Below, piece by piece: positions 32,455 through 41,494 of a stretch of DNA of 64,000 nt; the first letter of the stretch is position 1; each line of letters opens with the position of its first letter. The notes under the pieces are model-generated. The model saw only the letters and a program-made list of their open reading frames with translations. It was not told where the DNA came from and searched no databases. Source of the DNA: Armatimonadetes bacterium UBA1398 (GTDB lineage Bacteria > Armatimonadota > Zipacnadia > UBA1398); NCBI GenBank assembly GCA_002305165.1, contig DBQI01000023.1, positions 1 to 64,000 on the forward strand, in the 5' to 3' direction. Both the position numbers and the translations under genes were made by a program.

Positions 32455-34413
32455 ATGCCGCTGATCGGCCTCCTGGCTATACTGAACGGCCTGGTCGCAC
32501 AGGCTCCGGCGCACGAAGCCGGCGAAACCTCGCTTGGCGACCGCGCCGCGAGCCTCCGGGCCGAACTGCTACCCCTCGGCGCCGCTCTGCCACTGGACCC
32601 CGTGGGCTCGTCCCTGGCCCTCGCCAAGCTACACCTGGAGCGGGCGGAGCGGATACTGCTGGGCGAGATGCACGACTTCGACCTCACGGCAGAGTCGGAG
32701 CTGGACGCCGCGGAGCGGGCGCTGCGGTGGTTCCGTGAGGCCCAGCCGCCGCACCCCGGGGTGTATGGCGAGAGCCTGACCTTGGCGTACGAGGCGACGA
32801 ACGACGGCTCCTGCCAGCCCTACTGGGTCTATGTGCCATCGAACTACGACCCGCAGCGCCCGTGGCCGCTTATCGTGTACCTCCACGGTTGGGTGCCCGA
32901 GACCTCGAAGCTGATCCCCTGGACTGTGCCCGGGCTTGTGGGGGATCTATGCGATGAGTACGGCTTCATCTTCATGCAGCCCCACGGCCGGGGGAATACG
33001 GACTTCCAGGGCCCGGGCGAGGGCGATGTTATGCGGGCTCTGGAGGAGACGATGGCGCGGTACCATGTGGACCCCGACCGGGTCCACATGACGGGCAACT
33101 CCATGGGCGGCTATGGCGCGGCGTGCATAGGTCTGCACGCTCCCGACCGGTTCGCGTCCATCGCCGCCGCGTGCGGCCAGTGGGACTACTACGAGTGGTA
33201 CGGTATCGATCGCGACACGGTTCCGGCGAGCAAGCGGTATCTATACTCGCTCTCGAACCCGGTGGACTGGCTGGAGAACGCGCTGCACCTGCCGGTGCTG
33301 CTCCAGCACGGTGAGCGAGACAGCCTGGTGCCCCCAAGGCAGTCGGCGATCGGGGCGGCGCGGCTCGCGGATCTGGGTTACGAGCACACCCACCATGTGG
33401 TCCCCAACGGCTACCACCAGATCTACCTCGAGGAGCCCTACTTCCGCCGACTCATGGAGTTCTGCCTCCCTCGGCGGCGCGCCTCCGAGCCCGCCGAGGT
33501 GCGGTTCGTGACCTACAACCTGGACTACGACAGCGCCCATTGGGTGCGCATTACAGGCATCGAGCACTGGGGCGAACGGGCCGAGGTGACAGCCCGAGGG
33601 GAGCCGGGGCGGGTCGCCGTCAGCGCTCGCAACGTGAGCGGGCTGGAGCTGAGCCCGCCGCGCTCGGTGGTGGGAGAGGGGCCCGTGGCCGTGGAGGTCA
33701 ACGGTGAGCTGCTCACGTGGGAGGGCGAGGCGCCCCTGGTGTGGGGCGAGCCCGTGAGGCCCGACGCGAAGCGGCCGCAGGCGTGTGGACCGATCCGCGC
33801 GGTCTTCGACGGGCCTTTCGTGTGCGTCTACGGCGCGGGCTCGGCGGGGAGCGAGAGCCTCTGCGCGGGTTTCACCCGGGAGTGGTGGAGCTACGCGGAG
33901 GGGCTGCCGTGGGTGTATGAGCAAACTCAGCCTTGGCCTCCCGGCTGGGCCGTGGCGGATGCTGATGTCGACGAGGGGCTCCTAGCGCAGCGCAACCTGA
34001 TCCTCTTCGGTCGGCCGGAGGAGAACCAGGTGCTGGCGCGGATCGCGGACCAGCTGCCGCTTGGGTTCATCGAGGGCGGCTACCGCGTGGCGGGTCGGGA
34101 GTTTGTGGGCGACGACCTGGGACTGTGGTTCTGTGCGCGCAATCCGTTCAATACCGAGCGGATGATCCTGAGCGTGTCGGGCTATCCATGGGGCGCGGGC
34201 TTCGGCTCGATCGCGCGGGCGGACCACAAGTTCGACCTCATGCCGGACTTCATCCTGTTCAACTCCGAGATCGATGCGGATGACGGGAACCGGATGCTGG
34301 CAGGCGGCGTGTTCGGCTCGGGCTGGGAGATTCAGACGCTGGATCTCTCGACCGACACGCCAGGAGAGCAGGGGATGGAGGCCCAGCCTTGGGGGAGCGG
34401 ACCCTCGCAATAG
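32455..34413 (+). CDS. Secreted alpha/beta hydrolase (prolyl-oligopeptidase/esterase-like) with C-terminal sandwich
   Basis: A 652-residue protein with a short signal peptide (MPLIGLLAILNGLVAQAPA). The hydrolase domain has PYWVYVPSNYDPQRPWPLIVYLHG, the nucleophile elbow GNSMGGYGA (Ser216), an acid candidate in LQHGERDSLVPP and the catalytic His in PNGYHQIYLE. This matches PHB-depolymerase/feruloyl-esterase-like secreted hydrolases. The C-terminal 300 residues are beta-rich and related to peptidase-like sandwich domains (EVRFVTYNLDYDSAHWVRI). The substrate is unknown; esters of plant polysaccharides are plausible. The last 25 nt overlap ndk. Confidence 0.8.
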   Translation: MPLIGLLAILNGLVAQAPAHEAGETSLGDRAASLRAELLPLGAALPLDPVGSSLALAKLHLERAERILLGEMHDFDLTAESELDAAERALRWFREAQPPHPGVYGESLTLAYEATNDGSCQPYWVYVPSNYDPQRPWPLIVYLHGWVPETSKLIPWTVPGLVGDLCDEYGFIFMQPHGRGNTDFQGPGEGDVMRALEETMARYHVDPDRVHMTGNSMGGYGAACIGLHAPDRFASIAAACGQWDYYEWYGIDRDTVPASKRYLYSLSNPVDWLENALHLPVLLQHGERDSLVPPRQSAIGAARLADLGYEHTHHVVPNGYHQIYLEEPYFRRLMEFCLPRRRASEPAEVRFVTYNLDYDSAHWVRITGIEHWGERAEVTARGEPGRVAVSARNVSGLELSPPRSVVGEGPVAVEVNGELLTWEGEAPLVWGEPVRPDAKRPQACGPIRAVFDGPFVCVYGAGSAGSESLCAGFTREWWSYAEGLPWVYEQTQPWPPGWAVADADVDEGLLAQRNLILFGRPEENQVLARIADQLPLGFIEGGYRVAGREFVGDDLGLWFCARNPFNTERMILSVSGYPWGAGFGSIARADHKFDLMPDFILFNSEIDADDGNRMLAGGVFGSGWEIQTLDLSTDTPGEQGMEAQPWGSGPSQ

Positions 34414-34805
34414 TGAAACCTGGCTGCTTGGCCGAGGACCATGCCGGGGAAGTGATACAGGCCTATGAGGCTGCGGGTCTGCGCCTCGCCGCCGCGCGGG
34501 TGGAGCGGATAAGTGCGGAGAGGGCTGGAGAACTGTACGCTGAACACGTCCAGAAGCCGTTCTTCGGTGAGCTTGTGGAGTACATGACCTCGAATCCGGT
34601 GCTGGTGATCGCGCTGGAGGGCGAGGATGCCATCGCGGCGGTGCGGGCAGTGAACGGGGCCACGGACCCAGCGGAGGCGGAGCCGGGGACGCTGCGGTAC
34701 CGCCTGGGAGACTCAGTGCGGCGGAACGCGGTCCACGGCTCGGCGACGGCGGAGGACGCGAGGCGCGAACTGGCGCTCTTCTTCCCGGAGCTGGCGAGAG
34801 GGTAG
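34389..34805 (+). CDS. ndk: Nucleoside diphosphate kinase
   Basis: A 138-residue enzyme that transfers phosphate from ATP to NDPs through a phospho-histidine. The segments are TLAIVKPGCLAE, HVQKPFFGELVEYMTSNPV, VRAVNGATDPAEAEPGTLR and RRNAVHGSAT, with active His116. All family positions are present. The start is a TTG inside the 3' end of the hydrolase gene, with GGAGG 7 nt upstream. This makes a 25-nt overlap and suggests translational coupling with an unrelated secreted hydrolase. Confidence 0.95.
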   Translation: MGERTLAIVKPGCLAEDHAGEVIQAYEAAGLRLAAARVERISAERAGELYAEHVQKPFFGELVEYMTSNPVLVIALEGEDAIAAVRAVNGATDPAEAEPGTLRYRLGDSVRRNAVHGSATAEDARRELALFFPELARG

Positions 34806-34873
34806 ATGCGCGACAACCGACAGGCCGGGCGCCGTGAGCAACGAGGCGCCTGACCGGATCCTGGGGGGATCGC

Positions 34874-37495
34874 ATGCGTACGCATTGGCAGTTGGTGCTC
34901 GTGGCGGCGATCGTGGCCGCTGCTGTCGTGTCCGCGGTGGCCGATGATGACAATAGCGCGGCCTTCACGGACATTCTGGACTACTACGACAACGCGAATG
35001 TGGGGCCCCAGCCCGACGGCCGCGTCGTTGTCACCACGAACCAGGTGCTCGATCCGACCGGGACGCATGTGGAGTTCCCCGGACGGCCCAACGATTGCGC
35101 CTTCAGCCCCGACGGTAGCATCATCGCCGTCGCGGATGCGTGGGGTGGCCGGGTCCTCATTGTCGATGGCGCGACGGGAGCCGAGCGGCAGAGCATCGCG
35201 CTGGAGGGCGACGTGCCCGGCTACAGCGGGATCGTGTTCTCAGCTGACGGCCAGCGCCTGTTCGTGTCGGGCTCGCGCAACCTCATCTGGCGCCTGGTCC
35301 GCGGCGCGGACGGGTCCTGGGCGTTGGAGGAGGCGATGTACCTGGGCGACCACGTCACGCCCGTAGGGATCTCCTGGAGTCGCGATGACGAGCGGCTCCT
35401 GGTCTGCTTCAACCGGCTGAACCAAGTGGTGGCGATTGATCCAGCCTCGGGAGAGGTACTGCAGACGGCCGAGGTGGGCGTAGCGCCCTTCGCGGCGGTG
35501 GAGGGCCCGGGCGGGAAGATCTACGTGACGAACTGGGGCGGCCGGCTGCCGGCGGCGGGGGACGTGACGGAGCCATCGGGCAACGCGGGTCGGGTCGTGG
35601 TGGACCCGTTCACCCGCGTGGCCTCTCTGGGCAGCGTGAGCATTGTCGACAGCGCCAGGTTCGAGGAGACGGGGCAGATCGAGGTTGGCCTGCACCCCTG
35701 CGAGATGGCCCTCAGCCCCGATGACAAGACCCTCTATGTAGCCTGCGCGAACTCCGATGTGATCCACGTCATCGACACCGCGACGGACGATGTTCGCGAC
35801 ACGATCGATGTGAAGCCGATCAGGGAGCTGCCCTTCGGCTGCGCCCCCAACGCGGTGGCTCTTGCGCCGAACGGAGCGACGCTCTACGCCTCCCTGGGCA
35901 CGAACAACGCCATCGCGGTCATCTCGACGCGGACAGGCGTCGTGCGCGGCTATGTGCCGGTTGGCTGGTACCCGGGCGGGCTCGATGTGAGCCCCGACGG
36001 GCGCTCGATCGCGGTGTGCAACATCAAGGGCATCGGGTCGCGGAACCCCGCGGATCCGAAGGGCTTCAACAGCCACCACTACCTGGGCTCACTATCGCTT
36101 CTGGAGACCACCTCAGTGGTCCGAACCTTGGGGTCACTCACGCGACGAACGCTGGAGAACAACCGCATGACGGCGGCCCTGGCCCACCTCGGGCCGCCCA
36201 GACCCGGCATCGCGCCCGTTCCGCTGCCCGAGCGGCACGGGGAGCCGTCGACGCTCGAACACGTCATCTACATCATCAAGGAGAACCGGACGTATGACCA
36301 GGTGCTGGGCGATATGCCCGAGGGCAACGGGGACCCGGCACTCTGTCAGTACGGTGAGGAGATCTCGCCGAACCATCACGCCCTGGCACGGGAGTTCGCG
36401 CTTCTGGACAACTTCTACTGCTGCGGAACCCTGTCTGCGGACGGACACCAGTGGACGGACTCGGGCTACGCGACAGACTACATTGAGAAGGGGTTCCGGG
36501 GCTGGCCCCGGTCGTATCCCTACGATGGCGGAGACGCGATGGCCTATTCGCCGGGAGGGTTCATTTGGGACAACGCCTTGTCCCACGGCAAGACGGTGAG
36601 GGTCTACGGCGAGTTCGTGCAGGCCCACATCCAGAGCGGCGCGACGTGGAGCGACTTCTACAAGGATTGGCTGGAGGGAACGAGCGAGTTCGAGGTCACG
36701 GCGACCCCGAAGATCGATAGCCTGGAGGGGCTCATCTGCCCCACCTTCATCGGGTTCCCGCAGACGGTGCCCGACGTGTACCGCGTCAGGGAGTTCCTCA
36801 AGGAGTACCACCAGTTCCTGGCGGAGGATCGCCTGCCGAACCTCATGATCCTGCTGCTCCCGTGCGATCATTTCTCGGGCTCCGCGACCCTCCCGACCAT
36901 CCCGGCCCAGATGGCGGATAACGACTACGCCCTGGGGCAGATTGTGGAGGCGGTATCGCGCTCGAAGGCGTGGCCGAAGACGGCGATCTTCGTCACTGAG
37001 GATGACCCTCAGAACGGGATCGATCATGTGGACGGCCGCCGAACCTTGGGCTACGTGATCTCGCCGTACACGCCCCGAGGTACGGTGGTCTCGAAGAACT
37101 ACAACCAGACCTCGATGCTCAAGACGATGGAGCTGATCCTTGGACTGCCGCCGATGACCCAACTCGATCTTCTGGCCTCGCCCATGGAGGCGTGCTTCGG
37201 TGATCGAGCGGACCTGCGACCGTACCGCGCGAAGGAACCGAACATTCCCCTTGATACCATGCCTGAGGCCACAGCGATGGATCCTCGAACCCGTGCGTGG
37301 TGGGATCTCTACTGCGCCCAGCCCTTCGATCAGGAGGACATCGGGGACGAGATGACCCTGAACCTGTGCCTGTGGCATCTGACCCACGGGCCTGATGTCC
37401 CGTACCCCATCTACGAGTACGGCCGTGTGGACCAGATCGAGGAGTACGAGCAGTTCGTGGAGGCGCATCCACACCTATTCGAGCCCATCACCTAG
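34874..37495 (+). CDS. Secreted YVTN beta-propeller / phosphoesterase fusion
   Basis: An 873-residue exported protein (signal helix LVLVAAIVAAAVVSAVA). Residues 30-430 form a YVTN-type propeller with blades such as DCAFSPDGSIIAVADAWGG, MALSPDDKTLYVACANSD and AVALAPNGATLYASLGTNN. A domain of the acid phosphatase / phosphoesterase family (PF04185-like) follows: HVIYIIKENRTYDQVLGD, SPNHHALAREFALLDNFYC, GTLSADGHQWTDSGYATD, ILLLPCDHFSG, AIFVTEDDPQNGIDHVD and GYVISPYTPRG. Metal-binding Asp and His positions appear intact. It should hydrolyse phosphodiester or monoester substrates outside the cytoplasm. A paralogue is encoded at 44142-46622. Confidence 0.85.
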   Translation: MRTHWQLVLVAAIVAAAVVSAVADDDNSAAFTDILDYYDNANVGPQPDGRVVVTTNQVLDPTGTHVEFPGRPNDCAFSPDGSIIAVADAWGGRVLIVDGATGAERQSIALEGDVPGYSGIVFSADGQRLFVSGSRNLIWRLVRGADGSWALEEAMYLGDHVTPVGISWSRDDERLLVCFNRLNQVVAIDPASGEVLQTAEVGVAPFAAVEGPGGKIYVTNWGGRLPAAGDVTEPSGNAGRVVVDPFTRVASLGSVSIVDSARFEETGQIEVGLHPCEMALSPDDKTLYVACANSDVIHVIDTATDDVRDTIDVKPIRELPFGCAPNAVALAPNGATLYASLGTNNAIAVISTRTGVVRGYVPVGWYPGGLDVSPDGRSIAVCNIKGIGSRNPADPKGFNSHHYLGSLSLLETTSVVRTLGSLTRRTLENNRMTAALAHLGPPRPGIAPVPLPERHGEPSTLEHVIYIIKENRTYDQVLGDMPEGNGDPALCQYGEEISPNHHALAREFALLDNFYCCGTLSADGHQWTDSGYATDYIEKGFRGWPRSYPYDGGDAMAYSPGGFIWDNALSHGKTVRVYGEFVQAHIQSGATWSDFYKDWLEGTSEFEVTATPKIDSLEGLICPTFIGFPQTVPDVYRVREFLKEYHQFLAEDRLPNLMILLLPCDHFSGSATLPTIPAQMADNDYALGQIVEAVSRSKAWPKTAIFVTEDDPQNGIDHVDGRRTLGYVISPYTPRGTVVSKNYNQTSMLKTMELILGLPPMTQLDLLASPMEACFGDRADLRPYRAKEPNIPLDTMPEATAMDPRTRAWWDLYCAQPFDQEDIGDEMTLNLCLWHLTHGPDVPYPIYEYGRVDQIEEYEQFVEAHPHLFEPIT

Positions 37496-37514
37496 AGGAC
37501 GAGGGAGGCGACAG

Positions 37515-37847
37515 GTGGAGCCGCGCTTCGTCGGCGAGGACATCGAACCAGTCCCGTGCACCGCGGACGTCACGTTGCTGGCCCGCGGCCAGCCTGGCGT
37601 GCCTCGGCGCTTCGTGTGGCGTGGCACGGAGTACGCCGTGGTGAGGCTGCTCGATGAGTCGCGGCGGGTCGGTCCCTGCACGAGCGGGAGCGATGAGCAG
37701 TACGTCCGCAAGCACATCTACATCGTAGAGACCGCCTGCGGACTGACCATGAAGCTATCGTGCGACCGACACGCGCGCCGGGGCGCCGCGCGCTGGAGGC
37801 TGATCTCGATCGAGAGGCAGGAGGGTGAGGACGGGCATGGCGATTGA
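37515..37847 (+). CDS. DUF6504-like protein
   Basis: A 110-residue protein. FVGEDIEPVPC, VPRRFVWRGTEYAVVRLLDESRRV, YVRKHIYIVETACGLTMKLSCD and RWRLISIERQ follow the pattern of the actinobacterial/DUF6504 family: a strand-rich small domain with FxWRGxxYxV and a C-terminal WxLxxI. The function is unknown. The GTG at 37515 has GAGGGAGG upstream and lies 19 nt after the phosphoesterase gene, so co-transcription is likely. The longer frame upstream is a shadow of that gene. Confidence 0.6.
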   Translation: MEPRFVGEDIEPVPCTADVTLLARGQPGVPRRFVWRGTEYAVVRLLDESRRVGPCTSGSDEQYVRKHIYIVETACGLTMKLSCDRHARRGAARWRLISIERQEGEDGHGD

Positions 37848-37870
37848 GCGGCCGCTACGGCGTCACCCGA

Positions 37871-37903
37871 CCGCCCCCGAAGCTCTTCGAACTTCAGGGG
37901 CGG
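37871..37903 (+). terminator. Terminator-like hairpin
   Basis: CCGCCCC-C-GAAG pairs with CTTC-A-GGGGCGG (7 plus 4 bp around one mismatch) 23 nt after the DUF6504 stop. No U-tract follows. Confidence 0.4.
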
Positions 37904-38100
37904 CGAGGTCGCGATCCCATTCCCGCCGTTCACACATGACATGACGCTTCGGATCGATCCCACAGAAGAGCGTCGATGATAGGCCGGGTCCGACGGATGG
38001 CCGGACGCCTGTGCGGTTCGCTTCTGCGCTCCCCAGGTCCTGAACCTCGAGGCGCGGCGGCTGGATGACATGGGCGAGTGACTCTGGAGGAACAGCGACT

Positions 38101-39429
38101 ATGGATGGTCGTCTGAGTGTGACGCGCCGGCGGTTCATCGCTCTCGCGGGAGCGACTGCGGCGGGGCTCGTTCGCGGCAGAGGCGCGTGGGCGGCGGATG
38201 CGGGGACCGGGACTTCCGAGAGCCTGATGGAGCAAGCGGCCGCCTGCAAGGGCCAGGGCGACTTCGCGGGCATGGCCGCGGCGATCCGCGGGGCCCTTCG
38301 CCTCGGCCCGGGAAACGAGTACGCCTGGCGTAGTCTAGCTTGGGCGCTCGCGCGAGCGGGGGAGTTCGAGGAGTCGCTCGTGGTGGCCCGGGAGAACGTT
38401 CGACGCCACGGCGAGGGCGCGTGGCCCCTGGCCCAGCTTGCAGATTCAGCGCTTAGTGTTCACAACCCCGACCTGACATGGTGGGCGCTGAGCCGCGCGA
38501 AGGCTCGCCATCGGTTCGTTCAGGGTGACGTGGTTCACGCGCTCCGCGACGCTCGCAAGCGCCGCCTGGGCATGTTCGGGACCAAGCGGATCTCCGTCAC
38601 CTGGACCATCGACCCCAGAGCGACGTGGCTTCCCGATGAGGGGGGCGCCGTACTCATACGCCTGCCGCAGCTCAGGCACCCGAGGCAGGATGTGACCTAC
38701 GAGATCGTGAGCGGAGCGGAGAACCTCGGCACCCTGCAGTCCCAGGACATCGACTACCTCAGGGTGCGCTATGACGCCCATGCGCCTATCGTGATCCGGA
38801 CCGATGCTACCGTCAGGCCGGGCACGGTACCGATCAGCGTTCTGCGGCGCACCAGCTCACGCGGGGGGCCCAAGGAGGTACGCAGCCGGTTCCTCGGGGC
38901 ATCCGAGGATGTGCCGATCCTTCCCGATGGTCCGGAGTGCCAGCGGCTCATCGGCGAACTGCGCGGCGCCACGGCCTATGACACCATCGACAACATCCTC
39001 AAGTGGTTCCGAGACAACTTCCACTACGAAGACAACCCTACCCAGGACTCGGAGGGGCTGCTGAAGGAGAAGTTCGGGGTCTGCCACCACTACAGCGTGG
39101 CCATCTGCGCCCTGTGTCGTGCCGCGGGGATACCCGCCCGCATAGTGGGTGGCGAGGTGATGGGCTGGAGCGGCGAGCACGATCGGTCCGTCGTCGGTGG
39201 GGGCTCCCACGGATGGGTGGAGGTGTACTTGCAGCCGGTCGGCTGGGTCGAGCTGGACGGCCTTGGCCACGACACCTTCGGGGCGATCCATCGAGAGGTG
39301 TCGGCGTACCTGCGGTTCCACACAGTGGGATGGCCACGGAACCCGATCTTGCCCAACGAGTTCTCGCTTCAAGGGTCGACGACGGTGGAGGCGAGGCTGC
39401 TCGAACTCACGCCGGATCGTCCACTGTAG
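38101..39429 (+). CDS. Tat-exported transglutaminase-like protein with TPR-like N-terminus
   Basis: A 442-residue protein. The Tat signal is VTRRRFIALAGATAAGLV. Residues 35-150 are helical and TPR-like (AACKGQGDFAGMAAAIRGAL, SLAWALARAGEFEESLVVA). A beta-rich linker precedes a transglutaminase core with Cys328 (KFGVCHHYSVAICALCRAAGI), His370 (GGGSHGWVEVYL) and Asp386 (GWVELDG). The complete triad suggests an active thiol hydrolase or peptidase in the envelope. The ATG at 38101 follows GGAGGAA. It ends inside the last 23 bp of the convergent pcm gene. Confidence 0.85.
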   Translation: MDGRLSVTRRRFIALAGATAAGLVRGRGAWAADAGTGTSESLMEQAAACKGQGDFAGMAAAIRGALRLGPGNEYAWRSLAWALARAGEFEESLVVARENVRRHGEGAWPLAQLADSALSVHNPDLTWWALSRAKARHRFVQGDVVHALRDARKRRLGMFGTKRISVTWTIDPRATWLPDEGGAVLIRLPQLRHPRQDVTYEIVSGAENLGTLQSQDIDYLRVRYDAHAPIVIRTDATVRPGTVPISVLRRTSSRGGPKEVRSRFLGASEDVPILPDGPECQRLIGELRGATAYDTIDNILKWFRDNFHYEDNPTQDSEGLLKEKFGVCHHYSVAICALCRAAGIPARIVGGEVMGWSGEHDRSVVGGGSHGWVEVYLQPVGWVELDGLGHDTFGAIHREVSAYLRFHTVGWPRNPILPNEFSLQGSTTVEARLLELTPDRPL

Positions 39430-40219
39430 GGCCGCCATCCTTGGCGGAGCGTCCGGCGATGCCCGTCATGGGAACGAATAGAACGGCCACGGAGCGGGTC
39501 TCGACGAGGGCGCCGTCGCGCTTCTCGAGTACGGTCAGCCATTGCACGGCGGACTGAGGGCCGAGTGGGATGACCATCCGTCCCCCCTCGGCAAGCTGGG
39601 CACACAGTGGCTCGGGAACATCCGTCGGCGCGCAGGTCACGATGATGCCGTCGAAGGGAGCTACCTCGGGCCAGCCGAGGTAGCCATCGCCCGAGCGCAC
39701 CGTGACGTTCGAGTACCCGAGCTCGGCCAGCCGAGCGGCGGCTGTCTCGGCGAGTTCGGGCAGTATCTCGATGGTGTAGACATGCTGGACGACCTCCGCG
39801 AGCACGGCAGCTTGGTAGCCTGAGCCGGTCCCGACCTCGAGCACACGGTCGTCGACTGAGACATTGAGCAACTGAGTCATCCGGGCGACGACACCCGGCG
39901 CCGAGATGGCCTGGCCGGAACTCAGGGGCAGAGGCGTGTCGCGGTAAGCCACATGGCGGTGCTCATCGGGCACGAAGAGGTGCCGCGGCGTACGCTCCAT
40001 GGCGTCGAGAACGTGCGGCTCCAGACCGAGCCCGCTGGCGGCAAGCGCACGGACCATCTGCTCACGCCGGGCGGCGTGGACGTCATCGTCAGAGGCGGGG
40101 CCCTTGCCAGGACCGAACATGGCGATCCCACCCGTCATGGTGAGGAGCACGCTGCAGGTCGTCATCGCGGCGATGGCTGCGAGAACCAAGAGCAGATAGC
40201 TTGCCCTGCGGGGCTCCAT
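39407..40219 (-). CDS. pcm: Protein-L-isoaspartate O-methyltransferase, membrane-anchored form
   Basis: A 270-residue protein. The PCMT core has RREQMVRALAASGL, HVLDAMERTPRHLFVPDEHR, AYRDTPLPLSSGQAISAP, RVLEVGTGSGYQAAVLAEV (SAM motif I), VTVRSGDGYLGWPEVAPFD and GIIVTCAPTDVPEPL. It methylates isoaspartyl residues for repair of aged proteins. An N-terminal segment (residues 8-31, YLLLVLAAIAAMTTCSVLLT) looks like a signal anchor or signal peptide, which is unusual. The ATG at 40219 has GGGGGAGAA upstream; an internal Met34 could give a cytoplasmic form. Confidence 0.85.
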   Translation of the reverse strand: MEPRRASYLLLVLAAIAAMTTCSVLLTMTGGIAMFGPGKGPASDDDVHAARREQMVRALAASGLGLEPHVLDAMERTPRHLFVPDEHRHVAYRDTPLPLSSGQAISAPGVVARMTQLLNVSVDDRVLEVGTGSGYQAAVLAEVVQHVYTIEILPELAETAAARLAELGYSNVTVRSGDGYLGWPEVAPFDGIIVTCAPTDVPEPLCAQLAEGGRMVIPLGPQSAVQWLTVLEKRDGALVETRSVAVLFVPMTGIAGRSAKDGGPTVDDPA

Positions 40220-40384
40220 GGAGTTCTCCCCCAGAGGCTACGCGCCTTGATCTCCCTCAGTGGTCAGGTTAGCAGCATCGACGCGTCGTGTCACGGCACG
40301 CCAGCCCTTGCCCTTACAGGCCGAACGTCCAAGTGCCGCCCGGTGGCGAGGTGTCGGTGGACTTCTGGTTCGAGTAGCTCGGCG

Positions 40385-41494
40385 CTAGAGCCACTTCCGC
40401 AGGAAGGACCAGGCCGGCGGGCCGAACCACTCGTGGGTTCCCTCGGCGTCGATGAACTCGAACCGGTCGCCCAGCCCTAGCTCCTCCCAGTGGCGGCGTG
40501 CCTTGGGGGCCGCGGCCCGGGCGCCCTCGACGGGGAACAGGTCGTCGGACACGCCCACTTGAACCTGCAGCGCCCGCGGGCAGATCAATGCCGCCACGTC
40601 GGCGTCATCGATGAGCCGGCCTGCGCCAAGGTAGGACATATCCTCCCAGCCGTGGGGCTCCGCCGCGGCCAACACCGAGGCGCGGTCGTTGAAGAAGCAG
40701 GACGAGACCGCCACCTTGATGCGGGGCTCCAGGGCGGCCGTGTAGAGGGTGTAGAAGCCGCCGTAGGAGAGCCCGACCATGCCGACGCGCTCAGGATCGA
40801 TCTCGGGCTGGCGGAGGACCGCGGTCAGCGCCGTGGTGATGGCGGTGATCTCGACAGCAGCGAGGGTGGTGCCGGCCCGCCGGGCGCGGGCGTCCAATAG
40901 CGACCGGATCCCCTGGGGCAGCAACTCACCGTCGCCAAAGGTGTTGAACACGAGGGCGGGCGCCCAGGCCACATAGCCCTCCGACACGGCGCCGCGCACC
41001 ATGTCGTGGTAGTTCGCTCCACCCGCGAATGTCGCCACCTCGGGGGTGCCCCCGCCACCGTGCTGAGTGATGACAAGCGGCGCGGGACTGTCGATCCCCT
41101 TGGGCACGATGAACAGCGAGTAGAGCTCGACGCCCTCGAAGACCTGGATCCACATTCGGGAGTAGGTCGCCACGTCGTCCCCGGCCACTCGCTCGCGCCG
41201 AATCGACGGCTCTGCTAGGGCTCCGGGCGATGGGTAACCCATCCGCGCACGCAACTCGCCGACCAGAGGGGCGGTCGAGGCCGCATAGGCGTCGATCGAG
41301 CCGTATTCGGGCGTCCAGAGGGGACTCAGAGGAGTCTCGGCGGCGGCGAGGGAGTCCACATACCCGATGAGCTGGTGGTAAGCCTCCGCACGCACCGGCG
41401 CCGAGGCAGCGGGGTCCTCCTCGTAGAGGTCCTGGCCTTGGGCGCCAAGAGCGGACAGGGTGATGAGCAGCAGGCCGGTGACGTCAGGCGTCAT
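40385..41494 (-). CDS. Secreted dienelactone-hydrolase-like alpha/beta hydrolase
   Basis: A 369-residue exported hydrolase (signal MTPDVTGLLLITLSALGAQG). PAPLVITQHGGGGTPEVA provides the oxyanion region, GMVGLSYGGFYTLY the nucleophile Ser243, GVSDDLFPVE the acid near Asp317, and AEGTHEWFGP the His354. This is the AB_hydrolase / DLH-like secreted group, probably an esterase. The ATG at 41494 has GGAGG upstream and overlaps the end of the exchanger gene by 11 nt, so the two may be one operon. The long frame reaching 41785 is shadow sequence. Confidence 0.8.
   Translation of the reverse strand: MTPDVTGLLLITLSALGAQGQDLYEEDPAASAPVRAEAYHQLIGYVDSLAAAETPLSPLWTPEYGSIDAYAASTAPLVGELRARMGYPSPGALAEPSIRRERVAGDDVATYSRMWIQVFEGVELYSLFIVPKGIDSPAPLVITQHGGGGTPEVATFAGGANYHDMVRGAVSEGYVAWAPALVFNTFGDGELLPQGIRSLLDARARRAGTTLAAVEITAITTALTAVLRQPEIDPERVGMVGLSYGGFYTLYTAALEPRIKVAVSSCFFNDRASVLAAAEPHGWEDMSYLGAGRLIDDADVAALICPRALQVQVGVSDDLFPVEGARAAAPKARRHWEELGLGDRFEFIDAEGTHEWFGPPAWSFLRKWL

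Noticed and set aside
36134..37474. 446-codon minus-strand frame opposite the phosphoesterase domain
   Set aside because: It is antisense to clearly conserved motifs and lacks a recognisable fold or start signal.
40261..40377. Plus-strand peptide ending NVQVPPGGEVSVDFWFE
   Set aside because: It resembles a beta-sandwich C-terminus, but only about 20 convincing codons remain and no gene context supports it; too short to call a pseudogene.
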